Translations under genes and position numbers: made by a program | The notes under the pieces: model-generated | What the model saw: only the letters and a program-made list of their open reading frames with translations | The model's database searches: none | Told to the model about the DNA's origin: nothing | Shown here: positions 31,037-39,306 of the stretch, in pieces | How the letters are laid out: each line of letters starts with the position of its first letter | Numbering within the stretch: position 1 is the stretch's first letter | Assembly (NCBI RefSeq): GCF_014202335.1 | Contig: NZ_JACHGP010000009.1 | Location: 310,001-374,000, forward strand | DNA: 64,000 nt | DNA from: Mycobacterium sp. AZCC_0083 | GTDB lineage: Bacteria; Actinomycetota; Actinomycetes; Mycobacteriales; Mycobacteriaceae | Direction: 5' to 3'

Positions 31037-31438
31037 ATGCCGCACCCGATCATGTTTCGCGACGACGATCCCGGCCTGGCCGAACTGCGCGCGATCGCGC
31101 TCGACTTTCCCGAGGCGTTCGAGAAGGTCTCGCACGGGCGGCCGGTGTTCTGCGTGCCGAAGATGTACGCGGTTTACGGCGGCAGCTGCAAGACGATCAA
31201 GCCCGGCGAGATGACCCCGTTTCCGCATTCGGTATTGGTGAAGGCCGACGAGAACGACCGCAAGGCACTCGAGCAGGACCGGCGCTTCTTCTTCCCCGCC
31301 TACATGGGCCCCTACGGATGGCTCGGTCTCGACTTCACCGCCGCGAAGGTGGACTGGGCAGAGGTCAGAGAATTGGTGGACGCCTCCTACCGGCTGGTCG
31401 CACCACGCAAGGCACTCAAGCTGCTCGACGAGCGCTGA
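31037..31438 (+). CDS. MmcQ/YjbR family protein
   Basis: 133-residue protein of the MmcQ/YjbR (DUF419) family, a double-wing fold of unknown biochemical role. Family features are the start PEAFEKVSHGRPVFCVPKMYA, the internal MGPYGWLGLDF, and the C-terminal YRLVAPRKALKLLDER helix. It is divergent from the methyltransferase; the shared iron box suggests possible IdeR control, but regulation is unproven. Confidence 0.82.
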   Translation: MPHPIMFRDDDPGLAELRAIALDFPEAFEKVSHGRPVFCVPKMYAVYGGSCKTIKPGEMTPFPHSVLVKADENDRKALEQDRRFFFPAYMGPYGWLGLDFTAAKVDWAEVRELVDASYRLVAPRKALKLLDER

Positions 31439-32370
31439 CCCATCCCACTCGCCGGAACCAGCCGGGCAACGCCTCACCGAAGCTGTCTCATGCGGTGCCG
31501 ATCAGTGCACCCACCCATGCCGACAGCGCACCAGATAGCCATCGGAAGTTTGCTGAGTGCAGTTCTATAGGGCGCCCGGACTGTCAGTGGGGGTGCCGAT
31601 TTGCGAGGATCTCGATCGTATAACCAAACCTGGTCTGGCAACCCCTGAATTGCCGACAATTGATAATTGACGGTCGCGTAGGCCGATCACCTCAATTTGA
31701 CCAGGTCCGAACAGGGGCGACGGGTCTCGGCAGTCGGCTCCCACCCCTTGGTGGCGAAGTTCGGGCGAGCAATGTCCATCTGGTGCCCCGCCGGGCACGG
31801 GGAGTAGATGGCCATGGTTCTGATGCAGGAGAGGGCCTGGAACCGGCAGATCCGGCCGCGGCCCGCGGACACGCCGACGGCGCTCGCGACGCATCGGCAG
31901 CCGACTTCCACGAACCGGGCGCCACAGCGAACATTGCTGTTGTACCTGATCAATGCGCCCATTCAGCGGCCAGCAACCGGGATCGTCCCAACCACTGTCG
32001 CAACCGAGACTGCCGACGGGGATTGCGCGGTAGGCCCGATGATCCATCGCAAACATCATGAGTGCAAGAGCTCAAGGTTCTTACGGGAAAAAGATCCCTA
32101 GTCTGCCATTTCAGTTAATGCGAATACACGGGTCTTCGCCGTGCCCACTTTCGATCACTCCGAATCCCCGCGAACTCGAGAATGAGGCAGATGTCTTTGC
32201 CCGCACACACATAGTTCGGTCCTCCAGCAAAAGAATGGTACTTTCGACCAGCAAACCAATCCGGTGATCGAAACATGGCGGAAAAAACTTGCTGAGGAAA
32301 TCTCTTGGTTACCTACCTTTTTCTCAGGTAACTTTTGCTAGTCGGGTTGATTTTCTAGTAGGGGGTTGCC
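31439..32370. other. 932-bp region without a confident gene
   Basis: Several short frames overlap each other on both strands. The best is a 91-codon minus-strand frame (31687-31962) with seven cysteines and fair GC3, which resembles nothing I recognise. The last 320 bp (from about 32050) are clearly richer in A and T than the rest of the window and probably carry the promoter of the repeat protein. No RNA gene was recognised. Confidence 0.5.
32308..32332 (+). promoter_or_regulatory. Inverted repeat upstream of the repeat-protein gene
   Basis: GTTACCT (32308-32314) and AGGTAAC (32326-32332) form 7-bp perfect arms around an 11-bp pyrimidine-rich spacer, 38 bp before the start codon. It could be an operator or a hairpin in the 5' untranslated region. 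The start codon is preceded by AGTAGGGGG as a strong ribosome binding site. Confidence 0.5.
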
Positions 32371-34833
32371 ATGCAGCTAGCCATTCGTTCTTCCCTCACA
32401 GCCGGTGTGGCGCTCGTTGGAGCAACTGCCATCGCACTCGCTCCCATCGCGCCGCCAGCGCCCAATCTCACGATCAAGGCGCCCGACATCTCGTCGGTCT
32501 ACGCCGACTACACCCCCACTTCGCTCGCATCGGCCATCCAGGACATCGTCACCTCGGTGTCGGTCGCGGCCGCCACGGGCGTCCAGGGGGTCGGCCTCAT
32601 CGGACAGGAGGCCATCGCCGGAGTTGGCGCGATCGGCGACGACGCCGTGGCCACCGTGACCAACACCGTCGGCGCGCTGTCGGCAGGCGCGGTCAACGCC
32701 CTCTCGGTGATCGCCTCCAACCCGCTCAACCCTGGCGCCTACCCGGCGGCAGTCGCGCTACTGCTGGCAGGCGGCGGGGCGGCACTGACCAATGGCCTCC
32801 TCGGTGTGGGTGCCGTGGGTGAGCAGCTCCTCAGCACCCTTGGCGTGATCGGAAACACGGGGGTGGCCACGGTCTCGTCGATCCTGAACACGCTCATCTC
32901 CGGAATCGGTGCTGCCGGGACGGGCATCGTGACGTTGAACTCCTTGGCGAGCAACTCCTTGGCCAGCAACGCGGCCATTGCCTCGTTGGCGCCCAATGAC
33001 GTGCTGGATTCCGTCGCCGCACTCGCGGCCGGCGCCGCGATCGCGCTCAATCAAGCGTTCCTGGGCATCGGTGCCATCGGCGTGCAGGCCGTCGCCGGCA
33101 TCGGCGCCATTGGTGGCACGGGACTGCTGGGTCTCGGCCTCTCGGGCGCGCAGGCCGTCGCAGGCGTCGGCGGCATCGGCCTCACCGCGCTGGGGACCGT
33201 CGGCGGGCTGGGCGTCCTCGGGCTCGGGACGGTCGGCGCGATCGGCAACACGCTGCTCGCCAGCACCGGCGGCGCGCTGGGTGCCATCCTGGCCAATCCG
33301 CTGAACCCGAACAGTTACGCCCTCGCCCTCGCGTCGTTGGTGGGCGGGCTTGGGGATTCGCTGAACCTGGGACTCCAGGGTCTCGGTGCCGGTGGCAACC
33401 TGGCGCTTCTCGGCGTCGGCACCATCGGCAACATCGCGGAAGGGACCGTGGGCAGCATCGGAGACATCGGAGAGCTCGCCCTCGGCACCATCGGGAACAC
33501 GGCGATCTCGACGGTCGGCAACATCGGCAACGCGGCGTTGGCCACCGTCGGCGGCATCGCAGGAACGATAACGACGGCGATCGCAGCAGCCTTGGGATTG
33601 CTCACCGCCCCCGCCCCGTTCGCCGCGGTCGCTGCGCCGGTCAGTCTGGCGGCTGCGGCCGCGCCGGCGGCGGGTCCGGTTTCCGCACTGGCACTTTCGC
33701 CAGGAGACATCGGCTCCGCGCTGGGCATACTGCTCGGCGGCGTTGGGACCGCAGGCTTGCAGGCCATCACGGGACTCGGCACCGCAGGTACACAGGCCGT
33801 CCTGGGACTCGGCCAAGCCGGAACACAGGCCATCCTCGGTGTCGGCACCGCAGGCGTGCAGGCGCTGCTCGGCGTCGGCAACATCGGCCTGACGGCGTTG
33901 GGCACCATCGGTGGGGTGGGCGTCCTTGGTCTTCAGACGCTTGGCGCCATCGGCGGAAGCCTGCTCGGTACCGTCGGCGGCACGTTGAACACCATCCTCA
34001 GCAATCCGCTGAACCCCGGCAATTACCTTGCGGCCGTCGGCACACTGCTCGCGGGTGTGACGACCGCGGTCAACCTGGGCGCGGCGGGTCTGGGGGCCGC
34101 GGGCACTCTGGCCGTCCAGGGCATCGGCTCGATCGGCCAGCAGGCGCTGGCGACCGTGGGTGGCACCCTCAACACGTTGACCCAAGGACTTGGCGACGCG
34201 GGCAACACAGTGGTCAAAACCGTTGGGGACGTGGGCAACACCACGATCCAAACGGTCGGAACCGTCGGCAACACCCTGGAGACTGCCGTCGGGACGGCGG
34301 CGGCGACCATCCTGCAACCGGACCTGGTGACACTGGCGGCCCCGGCCGCCAGTGAGGAGGCTCCTGTCGCGGCTCTGGCTGCCGCAGCCCCGGCGGCAGC
34401 AGCAGCCGACACGACGGCCGCGGCATCCGCTGCACCGGCCAAGGACGCCGCCGACAGTGGCACCACGTCCGTCAAGGACAAGGACACCACCACGACGCCC
34501 AAGAAGGACAGCGACACCGAATCGGCGTCCACGAAGAGCAAGGACAAGGACACCAGCACCGGTTCCACGTCCACCAAGAAGGACAAGGATGCCGACACCG
34601 GTACCAAGTCCGGGCTCGACGTGAAGAACGGCGCGAAGTCGGAGCCGACGACCAAGGCCCCGAGCTCGGCCAAGACGGGTAACGAAGGGGGCGGCACCGA
34701 ATCGTCGACCGCATCAACCTCGGCATCCTCCTCGGCATCCGCATCCGCGTCGGCATCCGCCGGCAGCAGCGGCTCGGAGGGCGGCGGTAGCGGAAGCGGT
34801 TCGGCTGGTGGAGGATCCGGCAGCAGCAGCTAG
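32371..34833 (+). CDS. Secreted Gly/Ala-rich protein of 11-residue repeats
   Basis: 820 residues, no cysteine. A Sec signal peptide (about residues 1-28, MQLAIRSSLTAGVALVG...) is followed by 580 residues of hendecad repeats with pattern G-x-G-x-x-G-x-x-A-x-x, for example GLGTAGTQAVL, GLGQAGTQAIL, GVGTAGVQALL. Three larger modules each end in NPLNP (residues 117-121, 309-313, 545-549). The tail (about 660-820) is Ala-rich, then Lys/Asp/Thr-rich, then Ser/Gly-rich. No LPXTG, PE or PPE motif is present. Function unknown; surface or cell-envelope location is inferred. A strong hairpin at 34851 terminates it. Confidence 0.85.
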   Translation: MQLAIRSSLTAGVALVGATAIALAPIAPPAPNLTIKAPDISSVYADYTPTSLASAIQDIVTSVSVAAATGVQGVGLIGQEAIAGVGAIGDDAVATVTNTVGALSAGAVNALSVIASNPLNPGAYPAAVALLLAGGGAALTNGLLGVGAVGEQLLSTLGVIGNTGVATVSSILNTLISGIGAAGTGIVTLNSLASNSLASNAAIASLAPNDVLDSVAALAAGAAIALNQAFLGIGAIGVQAVAGIGAIGGTGLLGLGLSGAQAVAGVGGIGLTALGTVGGLGVLGLGTVGAIGNTLLASTGGALGAILANPLNPNSYALALASLVGGLGDSLNLGLQGLGAGGNLALLGVGTIGNIAEGTVGSIGDIGELALGTIGNTAISTVGNIGNAALATVGGIAGTITTAIAAALGLLTAPAPFAAVAAPVSLAAAAAPAAGPVSALALSPGDIGSALGILLGGVGTAGLQAITGLGTAGTQAVLGLGQAGTQAILGVGTAGVQALLGVGNIGLTALGTIGGVGVLGLQTLGAIGGSLLGTVGGTLNTILSNPLNPGNYLAAVGTLLAGVTTAVNLGAAGLGAAGTLAVQGIGSIGQQALATVGGTLNTLTQGLGDAGNTVVKTVGDVGNTTIQTVGTVGNTLETAVGTAAATILQPDLVTLAAPAASEEAPVAALAAAAPAAAAADTTAAASAAPAKDAADSGTTSVKDKDTTTTPKKDSDTESASTKSKDKDTSTGSTSTKKDKDADTGTKSGLDVKNGAKSEPTTKAPSSAKTGNEGGGTESSTASTSASSSASASASASAGSSGSEGGGSGSGSAGGGSGSSS

Positions 34834-34850
34834 ATCACCGAGCACGGCAG

Positions 34851-34874
34851 TGGGCCCCTCGCGAGAGGGGCCCA
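34851..34874 (+). terminator. Hairpin terminator
   Basis: Perfect 10-bp stem TGGGCCCCTC / GAGGGGCCCA with a GCGA loop, 17 bp after the stop of the repeat-protein gene. No T-tract follows, as usual in mycobacteria. Confidence 0.8.
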
Positions 34875-34946
34875 TCGTCGTATTCGAATGCAGCCCGATG
34901 CAGGCGTACCCCGAACCCCGCTTGGCATGGTTCGATCGGAGGCAAG

Positions 34947-36557
34947 ATGAGTTTCGCGAGCCCATACCCCCAGGTCCACATCCCGACAACCAGTGTTTAC
35001 GACTATCTCTTCGGTGGCCTCACCGAGAAGGACGCCGATCGAATCGCGTTGGTCGACGCGAAGTCCGGCGCCGAGCTGACCTACGGCGAGATGCTCGCCC
35101 GCATCGATGCCTTCGCCGGCGCGCTGGCGCAACGCGGCATCGGAGTCGGCGACGTCGTCGGCCTACTCGCCCCGAACAGTTCCACGTTCGCTATCGCGTT
35201 CCACGGCATCCTGCGTGCCGGCGCGACCGCCACCACCATCAATGCGCTGTTCACGGCGAAGGACATCGCCAAGCAGCTCACGGATTCGCGAGCCAAGGCC
35301 CTCGTCACGGTGACGCCGCTACTGGCTCAGGCGGCCGACGGAGCTGCCTCCATCGGGCTGTCCGACGCCTCGGTGATGGTGCTCGACGGTTCCGGCGCTG
35401 CGGTCGACGGTCATCCCAATGCCGACGACCTGCTTGGGCCCGGACATCCCGCACCGGACGTGTCGTTCGACCCGTCGACGCATCTGGCAGTGCTGCCCTA
35501 CAGCTCGGGCACGACCGGAAATCCCAAGGGCGTGATGCTGACTCATCGCAACCTGGCTGCCAACGTCGCGCAGATTCGGCCGCTGCAGGGCATGGCCGCC
35601 GACGACCGGATCCTGGCCGTGCTGCCGTTCTTCCACATCTATGGCATGACCGTGCTGCTCAACGCGGCACTGCACGCCCGTGCCCGCCTCGTCATCATGC
35701 CGAGTTTCGACCTCGCCGAATTCCTTGGCAACATCGCAGATCACCAGTGCAGCCACGCGTTCATCGCCCCGCCGGTGGCCGTCGCGCTTGCCAAGCACCC
35801 GCTGGTCGAGAGATTCGATCTGTCGAGTCTGCGTAGCATCATGTCCGGCGCCGCGCCGCTGGACCAGGACCTCGGGCACGCGGTGTCGGAGCGGCTCGGC
35901 TGCCAGGTCGTCCAGGGGTACGGGATGAGCGAACTGAGCCCGGTCAGCCATGTCACCCCGTTCGACGGCGGGCGGGAGATGATCGGGTCGACGGCGCCGC
36001 TGAACTCGTGCGGCTGGACGGTGCCCAACGCGGTGAGCAAGATCGTCGACCCCGAGACCGGCGCCGAAATCGATCCGCCCGCTTCAGGACTCAGCGAGAC
36101 CGGCGAGCTCTGGTTCTCCGGGCCCAACGTGATGGCCGGGTACCTTGGCAACGAGCAGGCCACCAGAGAGACCATCGACGACGACGGCTTCCTGCACACC
36201 GGCGACCTCGCGCGCGTCGACTCCACCGGGTGCGTCTACATCGTCGATCGGCTCAAGGAGCTGATCAAGTACAAGGGGTACCAGGTGCCGCCCGCCGAAC
36301 TCGAGGCGGTGTTGCTCGCCCATCCGCAGATCGCCGATGTCGCGGTGATCGGTGTCCGGGACGTCGACTCGGGCGAAGAGGTGCCAAAGGCGTTCGTGGT
36401 CAAGCAGCCCGGCGCTGAGCTCACGGCAACGGAGGTGATGGAGTTCGTCGCCGATCAGGTCGCGCCGTACAAGAAGATCCGGCAGGTGGAGTTCATCGAC
36501 GCCATCCCGAAGACGGCGTCGGGCAAGATCCTGCGCAAGGACCTGCGAACGGCCTAG
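34947..36557 (+). CDS. AMP-forming acyl/aryl-CoA synthetase (4CL-like)
   Basis: 536-residue adenylate-forming ligase. The ATP-binding P-loop YSSGTTGNPKGVMLTHRN (about residue 187), GYGMSELSPVSH, the TGD motif (FLHTGDLA), hinge DRLKELIKYKGYQVPP and catalytic Lys in KTASGKILRKDLR are complete. It activates a carboxylate to the CoA thioester; similarity is to 4-coumarate-CoA ligase or FadD-type enzymes, so the substrate may be aromatic or fatty. It stands alone, ends by a 4-bp overlap with the convergent gene, and has no obvious partner. Confidence 0.93.
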   Translation: MSFASPYPQVHIPTTSVYDYLFGGLTEKDADRIALVDAKSGAELTYGEMLARIDAFAGALAQRGIGVGDVVGLLAPNSSTFAIAFHGILRAGATATTINALFTAKDIAKQLTDSRAKALVTVTPLLAQAADGAASIGLSDASVMVLDGSGAAVDGHPNADDLLGPGHPAPDVSFDPSTHLAVLPYSSGTTGNPKGVMLTHRNLAANVAQIRPLQGMAADDRILAVLPFFHIYGMTVLLNAALHARARLVIMPSFDLAEFLGNIADHQCSHAFIAPPVAVALAKHPLVERFDLSSLRSIMSGAAPLDQDLGHAVSERLGCQVVQGYGMSELSPVSHVTPFDGGREMIGSTAPLNSCGWTVPNAVSKIVDPETGAEIDPPASGLSETGELWFSGPNVMAGYLGNEQATRETIDDDGFLHTGDLARVDSTGCVYIVDRLKELIKYKGYQVPPAELEAVLLAHPQIADVAVIGVRDVDSGEEVPKAFVVKQPGAELTATEVMEFVADQVAPYKKIRQVEFIDAIPKTASGKILRKDLRTA

Positions 36558-37438
36558 TGCCGAATCAGTTGTGCGGCAGCCCTACTCGCGCGTGCCTGTC
36601 GGTAGCCTAGCCATGCGCCCGCGATGGGCGCGAGGAAGAGTCCCGCGAGGCCGAACAGGAGGCCGCCGGGCTGACCAGGTGCAGCGGCAGCCCACAGCGA
36701 CGCCACCATTCGTTCGGCGGGTGCCACGTCGAGCCGGTCGGTCGGCGGTAGGTGCGTCGCGGCCGGCTGGGTCACGGCCGGCGCCACATTCGGGGTGGTA
36801 CCGGTCGATCTTGGTGCGCGCTCGGGCCGCCCCGTCAGGATGCCCGGTGAGCGCCCGTTGCCGACCGTCACGGCCGTTGGGGTAACAGGCGGTGTGGCCG
36901 TGACAGGGCTCGCGCCACCGCCTCCGGAGACGGGGCGAGCGGGCACGGCGGGGACTGCCGGAATGGGTGCCAGGGTGGCGGGGGTCGCCACACCGGCCGC
37001 CCTGCGGGCCGTCACCGGCGACTCCACCACCGTCACCGGGGGGGTGGTCACGGCCTCAGATCGGCTGGTGGTGGTTCCGGTGCGTGTCGTTTCTCCGGAT
37101 TGGTTCGGCTTGAGCGTGCCGGTGCGGTTCGCGCCGTCTGAGGGTTTGAGACTGCTGGGGTCGTTCCAGCGATTTGGGCCGGTCGTGCCACCGGATCCGA
37201 CGGGGTCGTCGTCGCGTTGCCAACCGCCATCGTCGTCCCGGCCCTGGCCACCCCTCTGACCGTCACGGTCGCGAAAGTCTCGGTCACCTTCGCGCGAATT
37301 GCCGCCGCGCTGGGAGTTGTTCCCACCGTGTGAGTGACCGGGATCAGCCGATACGACGGGGATGGCGGCACCGCCGACCAGCAAGAACGCGGCGACCGTC
37401 CCCGCACCGGCAATGGTGAGTAGCTTCGATCGGGCCAT
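36554..37438 (-). CDS. Secreted Pro/Thr-rich protein with C-terminal membrane anchor
   Basis: 294 residues: a signal peptide (MARSKLLTIAGAGTVAAFLLVGGAAIPVVSA), an acidic Asp/Arg/Gly-rich segment (about residues 45-75, DRDFRDRDGQRGGQGRDDDG), a long Thr/Pro/Val-rich spacer, and a C-terminal hydrophobic helix (GGLLFGLAGLFLAPIAGAWLGYRQAR). It would be a wall-spanning exported protein. I do not recognise a family. ATG at 37438 is preceded by GGAAGGG. Confidence 0.72.
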   Translation of the reverse strand: MARSKLLTIAGAGTVAAFLLVGGAAIPVVSADPGHSHGGNNSQRGGNSREGDRDFRDRDGQRGGQGRDDDGGWQRDDDPVGSGGTTGPNRWNDPSSLKPSDGANRTGTLKPNQSGETTRTGTTTSRSEAVTTPPVTVVESPVTARRAAGVATPATLAPIPAVPAVPARPVSGGGGASPVTATPPVTPTAVTVGNGRSPGILTGRPERAPRSTGTTPNVAPAVTQPAATHLPPTDRLDVAPAERMVASLWAAAAPGQPGGLLFGLAGLFLAPIAGAWLGYRQARASRAAAQLIRH

Positions 37439-37516
37439 AGTCCCTTCCCGACCAACTGGGAACTGGCGCATCTCCCCCATTCTGGCACGGTTGGCGAACT
37501 GGGTCGCGCCGCTTCA

Positions 37517-37858
37517 TCAGATGTCCGAAGGATCCTCGACGAAGGCCTGCAAACGTTCGACTGCGTGATCCCAGCGATTCGACAACTGACTGAGGTAATC
37601 GCCGGCCTGCACCAGCGGCTGGGTCCGAACCGTCCAGATGCGCTCGCGGCCGTGTTTGCGGCTGTGCACCAAACCCACTGCTTCGAGCATCGACAGGTGC
37701 TTGCTCACTGCCTGTCGACTCACCGGAATCACTTGCATGACTTGCGAAGTCGACGACGGCCCACCGTCACACAGCCGAGCGAACACGCTCAGCCTCGTCG
37801 GGTCACCCAGGGCGTCGAACAGGGGTGCGGCTCCGTCGAGAGCCGCAGATGTGGTCAC
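37517..37858 (-). CDS. ArsR family transcriptional regulator
   Basis: 113-residue winged-helix regulator (FDALGDPTRLSVFARLCDGGPSSTSQVMQVIPVSRQAVSKHLSMLEAVGLVHSRKHG). No metal-binding cysteine motif is seen, so this is the non-metal subgroup commonly paired with an SRPBCC gene. GTG start overlaps the stop of the preceding SRPBCC gene by four bases. It likely autoregulates through the inverted repeat at 38402-38417. Confidence 0.9.
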   Translation of the reverse strand: MTTSAALDGAAPLFDALGDPTRLSVFARLCDGGPSSTSQVMQVIPVSRQAVSKHLSMLEAVGLVHSRKHGRERIWTVRTQPLVQAGDYLSQLSNRWDHAVERLQAFVEDPSDI

Positions 37859-38349
37859 ACTCGTTCGCCGAGTGCGAGGTACTTCTGCACCAGTCGGGTC
37901 TGCGCCTCCCAGCCTCCGCTGTTCGCATCGAATGCGGCGGCACGCCGGTCCTCGGGAATGGCGTCGAACCCGGATTCGACGATCTTGAGCAGGACTCCGT
38001 CAGGTGATTCGGTCAAGGTGAACTCGACGAGGGTCGTCGGTTCCTTGGAGTAGTCGGCGCCTGGCTCGACGGCGTAGGGATGCCAGCGGAACGCCAGCCG
38101 CCGTTGCGGTTCGATGGAGACGATCTGCCAGGTGTCGGAGTGGCCGGCATGGGGTTCCTGCTGCCGGGCGACGTCATAGTCGACGGTTGTCGGAGTAATC
38201 ACCCCGGTGACGGACTCCCCCTCGACGAATGGGCCATCGAAGCGGACGCCGAACCAACGGCCGAACTCGGACGAATCGCCGATCGCCCGCCAGACCCGGT
38301 CCAGCGGAGCGCGGAGCAGAACTTCCTTCTCGATCCGATCAGTACTCAT
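37855..38349 (-). CDS. SRPBCC (AHSA1-type) domain protein
   Basis: 164-residue START-like protein with the AHSA1 pattern: RIEKEVLLRAPLDRVWRAIGDSSEFGRWFG at the N-terminus and a long C-terminal helix. Such proteins bind hydrophobic ligands in a cavity; physiological ligand unknown. It is first in a two-gene operon with the ArsR regulator. Confidence 0.88.
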   Translation of the reverse strand: MSTDRIEKEVLLRAPLDRVWRAIGDSSEFGRWFGVRFDGPFVEGESVTGVITPTTVDYDVARQQEPHAGHSDTWQIVSIEPQRRLAFRWHPYAVEPGADYSKEPTTLVEFTLTESPDGVLLKIVESGFDAIPEDRRAAAFDANSGGWEAQTRLVQKYLALGERV

Positions 38350-38401
38350 TATTCAACCTCCTCTTGGTCACCTTTCACGGTAACGAGAGGTGTCGATAAA
38401 T

Positions 38402-38417
38402 GCAACCATTTAGTTGC
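38402..38417. promoter_or_regulatory. ArsR-type operator
   Basis: GCAAC (38402-38406) and GTTGC (38413-38417) separated by six bases form TGCAACCATTTAGTTGCC, about 52 bp before the SRPBCC start and close to the end of the hydrolase gene. GCAAC-n6-GTTGC dyads are typical of ArsR-SRPBCC operons; binding is inferred. Confidence 0.55.
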
Positions 38418-38426
38418 CTATCATCG

Positions 38427-39248
38427 TCACGTCGCCGAGGAGGTCAGCCATCCCCGGATCAGATTGCCGAGGGCGACGGGTGCGTCGTACTGCATCAGGT
38501 GGCCAGCCTCGGGCACCTCGGTGAAGGTGGCGCCGGGTATCAGGTCGGCCAGTCGACGACCCGTCTCGAGAGGAATCCACCCGTCGTCGGCGCCCCATAC
38601 CACCTTCACCGGCATGGACAGATCTCCCAGCCGCTGCTCGTTCTCCACCAGGAATCGTTCGTCGTACTGGGCGATTTGGCGATAGAACGCGGGCTGCCCC
38701 GCGTGAGTGATCCATGGAGCAACGAGCGTCGCGAGGTCGCCGTCTCGCAGACGATGGTGGCTCGCGCCTTGGATGTAGGCGCGCAGGATCGCCTCGTGGA
38801 TGTAGCGGGGAAGCGCGTCGAGCGTCGTCGGATGATCCTGCACGAACCGGAAGAACGGTGAGCCGCTTGGCGGGATCGCGACGACGTCGACCAGCATCAG
38901 CGACGCATAGGTAGCCTGCTCGACCAACGTCGCACGCAGCGATACCCCGCCGCCGAAGTCGTGCGCAACGACGTGTGGTCGTTCGAGTTGCCAATGGTCG
39001 AGCAGGGCCGTGAACGCCTTGGCATGCGCGTCGAAGTCGACGGCGTGATCACGGTCCTTCGATGACTGCCCATAGCCGGGCATGTCCCACAGGTGCACCG
39101 TGAAGTCATCGCTGAGCGCATCCGCGTAGCGCGTCCACACCGCCGAGGAGAACGGAGTTCCGTGGCAGAAGACCACGTCGGGGCCGGTGCCGCCTCGCCC
39201 ACACGCAATCGTCCGTCCCTGCCACTCAAACCGTTCGGTCAGCTCCAT
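38427..39248 (-). CDS. Alpha/beta hydrolase, Asp-nucleophile type
   Basis: 273-residue alpha/beta hydrolase. Oxyanion region HGTPFSS, nucleophile Asp97 in VVAHDFGGG, and histidine in EAGHLMQYD are clear. Asp in place of Ser as nucleophile suggests an epoxide hydrolase or dehalogenase. ATG at 39248 (MELTERFEW) gives a usual length; a longer start at 39266 is possible. It is not obviously in an operon with its neighbours. Confidence 0.87.
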   Translation of the reverse strand: MELTERFEWQGRTIACGRGGTGPDVVFCHGTPFSSAVWTRYADALSDDFTVHLWDMPGYGQSSKDRDHAVDFDAHAKAFTALLDHWQLERPHVVAHDFGGGVSLRATLVEQATYASLMLVDVVAIPPSGSPFFRFVQDHPTTLDALPRYIHEAILRAYIQGASHHRLRDGDLATLVAPWITHAGQPAFYRQIAQYDERFLVENEQRLGDLSMPVKVVWGADDGWIPLETGRRLADLIPGATFTEVPEAGHLMQYDAPVALGNLIRGWLTSSAT

Positions 39249-39306
39249 GAATCGAGCCAACCACACCGGCTAGAGCAGCCTCGAGTGCTTGAATTCGCGG
39301 ATTCGC

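Noticed and set aside
31687-31962. Minus-strand 91-codon frame with seven cysteines in the 932-bp gap
   Set aside because: No recognisable family, no ribosome binding site, overlapped by equally long frames in other phases; kept only as a remark in the gap entry.
32758-34317. Minus-strand 519-codon frame inside the repeat-protein gene
   Set aside because: Shadow of the periodic codons; highly biased Arg/Asp/Gly composition and no start signal.
32371-34833. PE/PPE or PE_PGRS classification of the repeat protein
   Set aside because: No PE or PPE N-terminal domain, and the repeat is 11 residues, not GGX or NxGxGN pentapeptides.
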